Source of the DNA: Candidatus Kuenenia stuttgartensis
Lineage (GTDB): Bacteria; Planctomycetota; Planctomycetia; Pirellulales; UBA1268
Reading direction: 5' to 3'
Length of the DNA stretch: 59,132 nt
Assembly (NCBI GenBank): GCA_945870505.1
Contig: CAMBSN010000007.1
Span: 1 to 59,132, forward strand
Position 1 is the stretch's first letter. Each line of letters starts with the position of its first letter. Below, one piece after another: positions 58,018 to 59,132 of this stretch. A program made the position numbers and the translations under genes. The notes under the pieces were generated by a model. It worked only from the letters and a program-made list of their open reading frames with translations, made no database searches and was not told the DNA's origin.

Positions 58018-59132
58018 ATGTCGATCGCCGCCCTGGACGTGCCGCTCGCCTCGCCGTTTGCCGCCTACCGCGGCCTCGACGATGCCCTGCTCGCGGAGCG
58101 GATCGAGGGCGTCCGGCGGCGGATGGGATCCCGCCTGGTGATCCTCGGCCACCATTACCAGCAGGACGGCGTGATCGCCCACGCCGACTATCAAGGCGAC
58201 AGCTACCAGCTTTCGAAATCGGCTGCCGACCGGGCCGACTGCGAGGCGATCGCCTTCTGCGGCGTTCACTTCATGGCCGAGACGGCCGACATCCTGGCCA
58301 ACCGGCCCGAGAAGGTTGCGGCCCGCGGCGGCCGGCGGGTGACGGTCGTGCTCCCCGACATGGCCGCCGGCTGCTCGATGGCCGACATGGCCGCGATCGA
58401 GCAGGTGGAAGACGCCTGGGCCGACCTCGGCACGGTGATCGACACCGCCGACATCACACCCGTCACCTACATCAACTCAGCCGCGAGCCTCAAGGCCTTC
58501 TGCGGTCGCCACGGCGGCATCGTCTGCACGTCGAGCAACGCCCGGGCCGTGCTCGACTGGGCGTTTGCCCGCACCACGCGAGTGCTCTTCTTTCCCGACC
58601 AGCACCTCGGCCGCAACACGGCCCGGGCGATGGGCATCCCGCTCGACGAGATGGCTCTCTGGAACCCGCACGACCCGTCGCTCGGAGGCAACCCGCGGGA
58701 GCAGATCGAAAAGAGCCGCGTGATCCTCTGGCAGGGCCACTGCAGCGTGCATGCGATGTTCAAGCCCGAGCACGTCGATGCGATGCGGGCGAACCTGCCG
58801 GGCGTGAAGATCCTCGTGCACCCCGAGTGCTCGATGGAGGTGGTGGATAAGGCCGATCTCACGGGCTCGACGAGCTACATCCTCGGGCAGGTCGAGAAGG
58901 CTCCGCCGGGCACGACCTGGGCGATCGGCACGGAACTGCACCTCGTGAAACGGCTCGAGCAGAATCATCCGGAACAGATGATCCGGTTTCTCTCGCCGGT
59001 GGTCTGCATGTGCGCGACGATGTATCGCATCGATCTCGCCCATCTCTGCTGGAGTCTCGAGCACCTCGAGCGGGGCAAGCCCGTCAACGTGATCCGCGTG
59101 GACGACGAGACGGCGAAGTGGGCCGTGACGGC
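58018..59132 (+). CDS. nadA: Quinolinate synthase A (3' end outside window)
   Basis: The first 371 residues of NadA, which condenses iminoaspartate and dihydroxyacetone phosphate to quinolinate for NAD synthesis. Family motifs are in order: GHHYQQDGV, DSYQLSKSAA, CGVHFMAETADIL, DMAAGCSMADM, YINSAASLKAF, CTSSNA, FFPDQHLGRN, WQGHCSVH, HPECSMEVV, GTELHLVKRL and CMCATMYRI. The three cysteines expected to bind the 4Fe-4S cluster are C119, C271 and most likely C332. ATG 58018 is just after a TATACT box. The frame stays open to the window edge. The region just upstream is shared with a divergent Lys/Ala-rich gene. Confidence 0.95.
   Translation, partial: MSIAALDVPLASPFAAYRGLDDALLAERIEGVRRRMGSRLVILGHHYQQDGVIAHADYQGDSYQLSKSAADRADCEAIAFCGVHFMAETADILANRPEKVAARGGRRVTVVLPDMAAGCSMADMAAIEQVEDAWADLGTVIDTADITPVTYINSAASLKAFCGRHGGIVCTSSNARAVLDWAFARTTRVLFFPDQHLGRNTARAMGIPLDEMALWNPHDPSLGGNPREQIEKSRVILWQGHCSVHAMFKPEHVDAMRANLPGVKILVHPECSMEVVDKADLTGSTSYILGQVEKAPPGTTWAIGTELHLVKRLEQNHPEQMIRFLSPVVCMCATMYRIDLAHLCWSLEHLERGKPVNVIRVDDETAKWAVT

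Noticed and set aside
57738-58850. 370-codon plus-strand frame overlapping the start of nadA
   Set aside because: It is in a different frame from NadA and has no family resemblance; NadA motifs run without interruption from 58018.

Overview
This window is GC-rich chromosomal DNA whose gene content points to a planctomycete, probably order Pirellulales. The evidence is two BBP7-type outer-membrane beta-barrel proteins, three surface proteins that begin with an LEPR-XLL-like sorting motif (E-x-L-E-x-R-x-x-L-A), a double-length tandem UvrA, and an NfeD/NfeD/flotillin operon. The taxon is an inference from gene families; no rRNA is present.

Layout. 1-800: 3' part of a gentisate-dioxygenase-like double cupin gene. 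903-26184: a cell-surface block with a 2946-aa beta-helix giant (-), a divergent BBP7 pair (- and +) and a 4435-aa metalloprotease/Ig-repeat giant (-). 26574-32723: a 2049-aa fused UvrA (-). 32849-32921: tRNA-Ala(CGC). 33221-34950: ECF sigma factor overlapping a membrane protein that is probably its partner. 34969-35687: two-gene overlapping operon with a nucleotidyltransferase-like protein. 35894-39456: alpha/beta hydrolase, TPR/HEAT-like exported protein and pyrE (all -). 39552-44081: long NfeD, short NfeD, floA and a membrane Pro-rich protein (+), all but floA joined to the gene before it by a 4-bp overlap. 44569-49817: exported SH3-like protein (+), exported unknown (-), LEPR/RTX/beta-propeller protein (+). 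50051-53591: 12-TM RND/MMPL protein and a small exported protein. 53611-59132: rhomboid protease (-), Gfo/Idh/MocA oxidoreductase and PolB-type exonuclease (+), TetR regulator (-), Lys/Ala-rich small protein (-), and nadA (+), which runs off the window.

The most striking non-gene feature is four families of small palindromic repeats between and inside genes. Family A is CAGGTT-N3-AACCTG with outer arms that change but stay complementary (eleven copies at four loci). Family B is a roughly 100-bp element with about 24-bp terminal inverted repeats and two inner hairpins (three copies). Family C is a set of hairpins with GUAA/GUGA tetraloops on one strand (three loci). Family D is a 40-bp palindromic direct repeat attached to the tRNA-Ala 3' end. 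One family B copy and one family C pair lie inside uvrA without breaking its reading frame, so structured DNA repeats have become peptide insertions in a DNA-repair protein. Several naive reading frames elsewhere are extended at their N-terminus only because they read through these repeats; starts here were chosen to exclude them.
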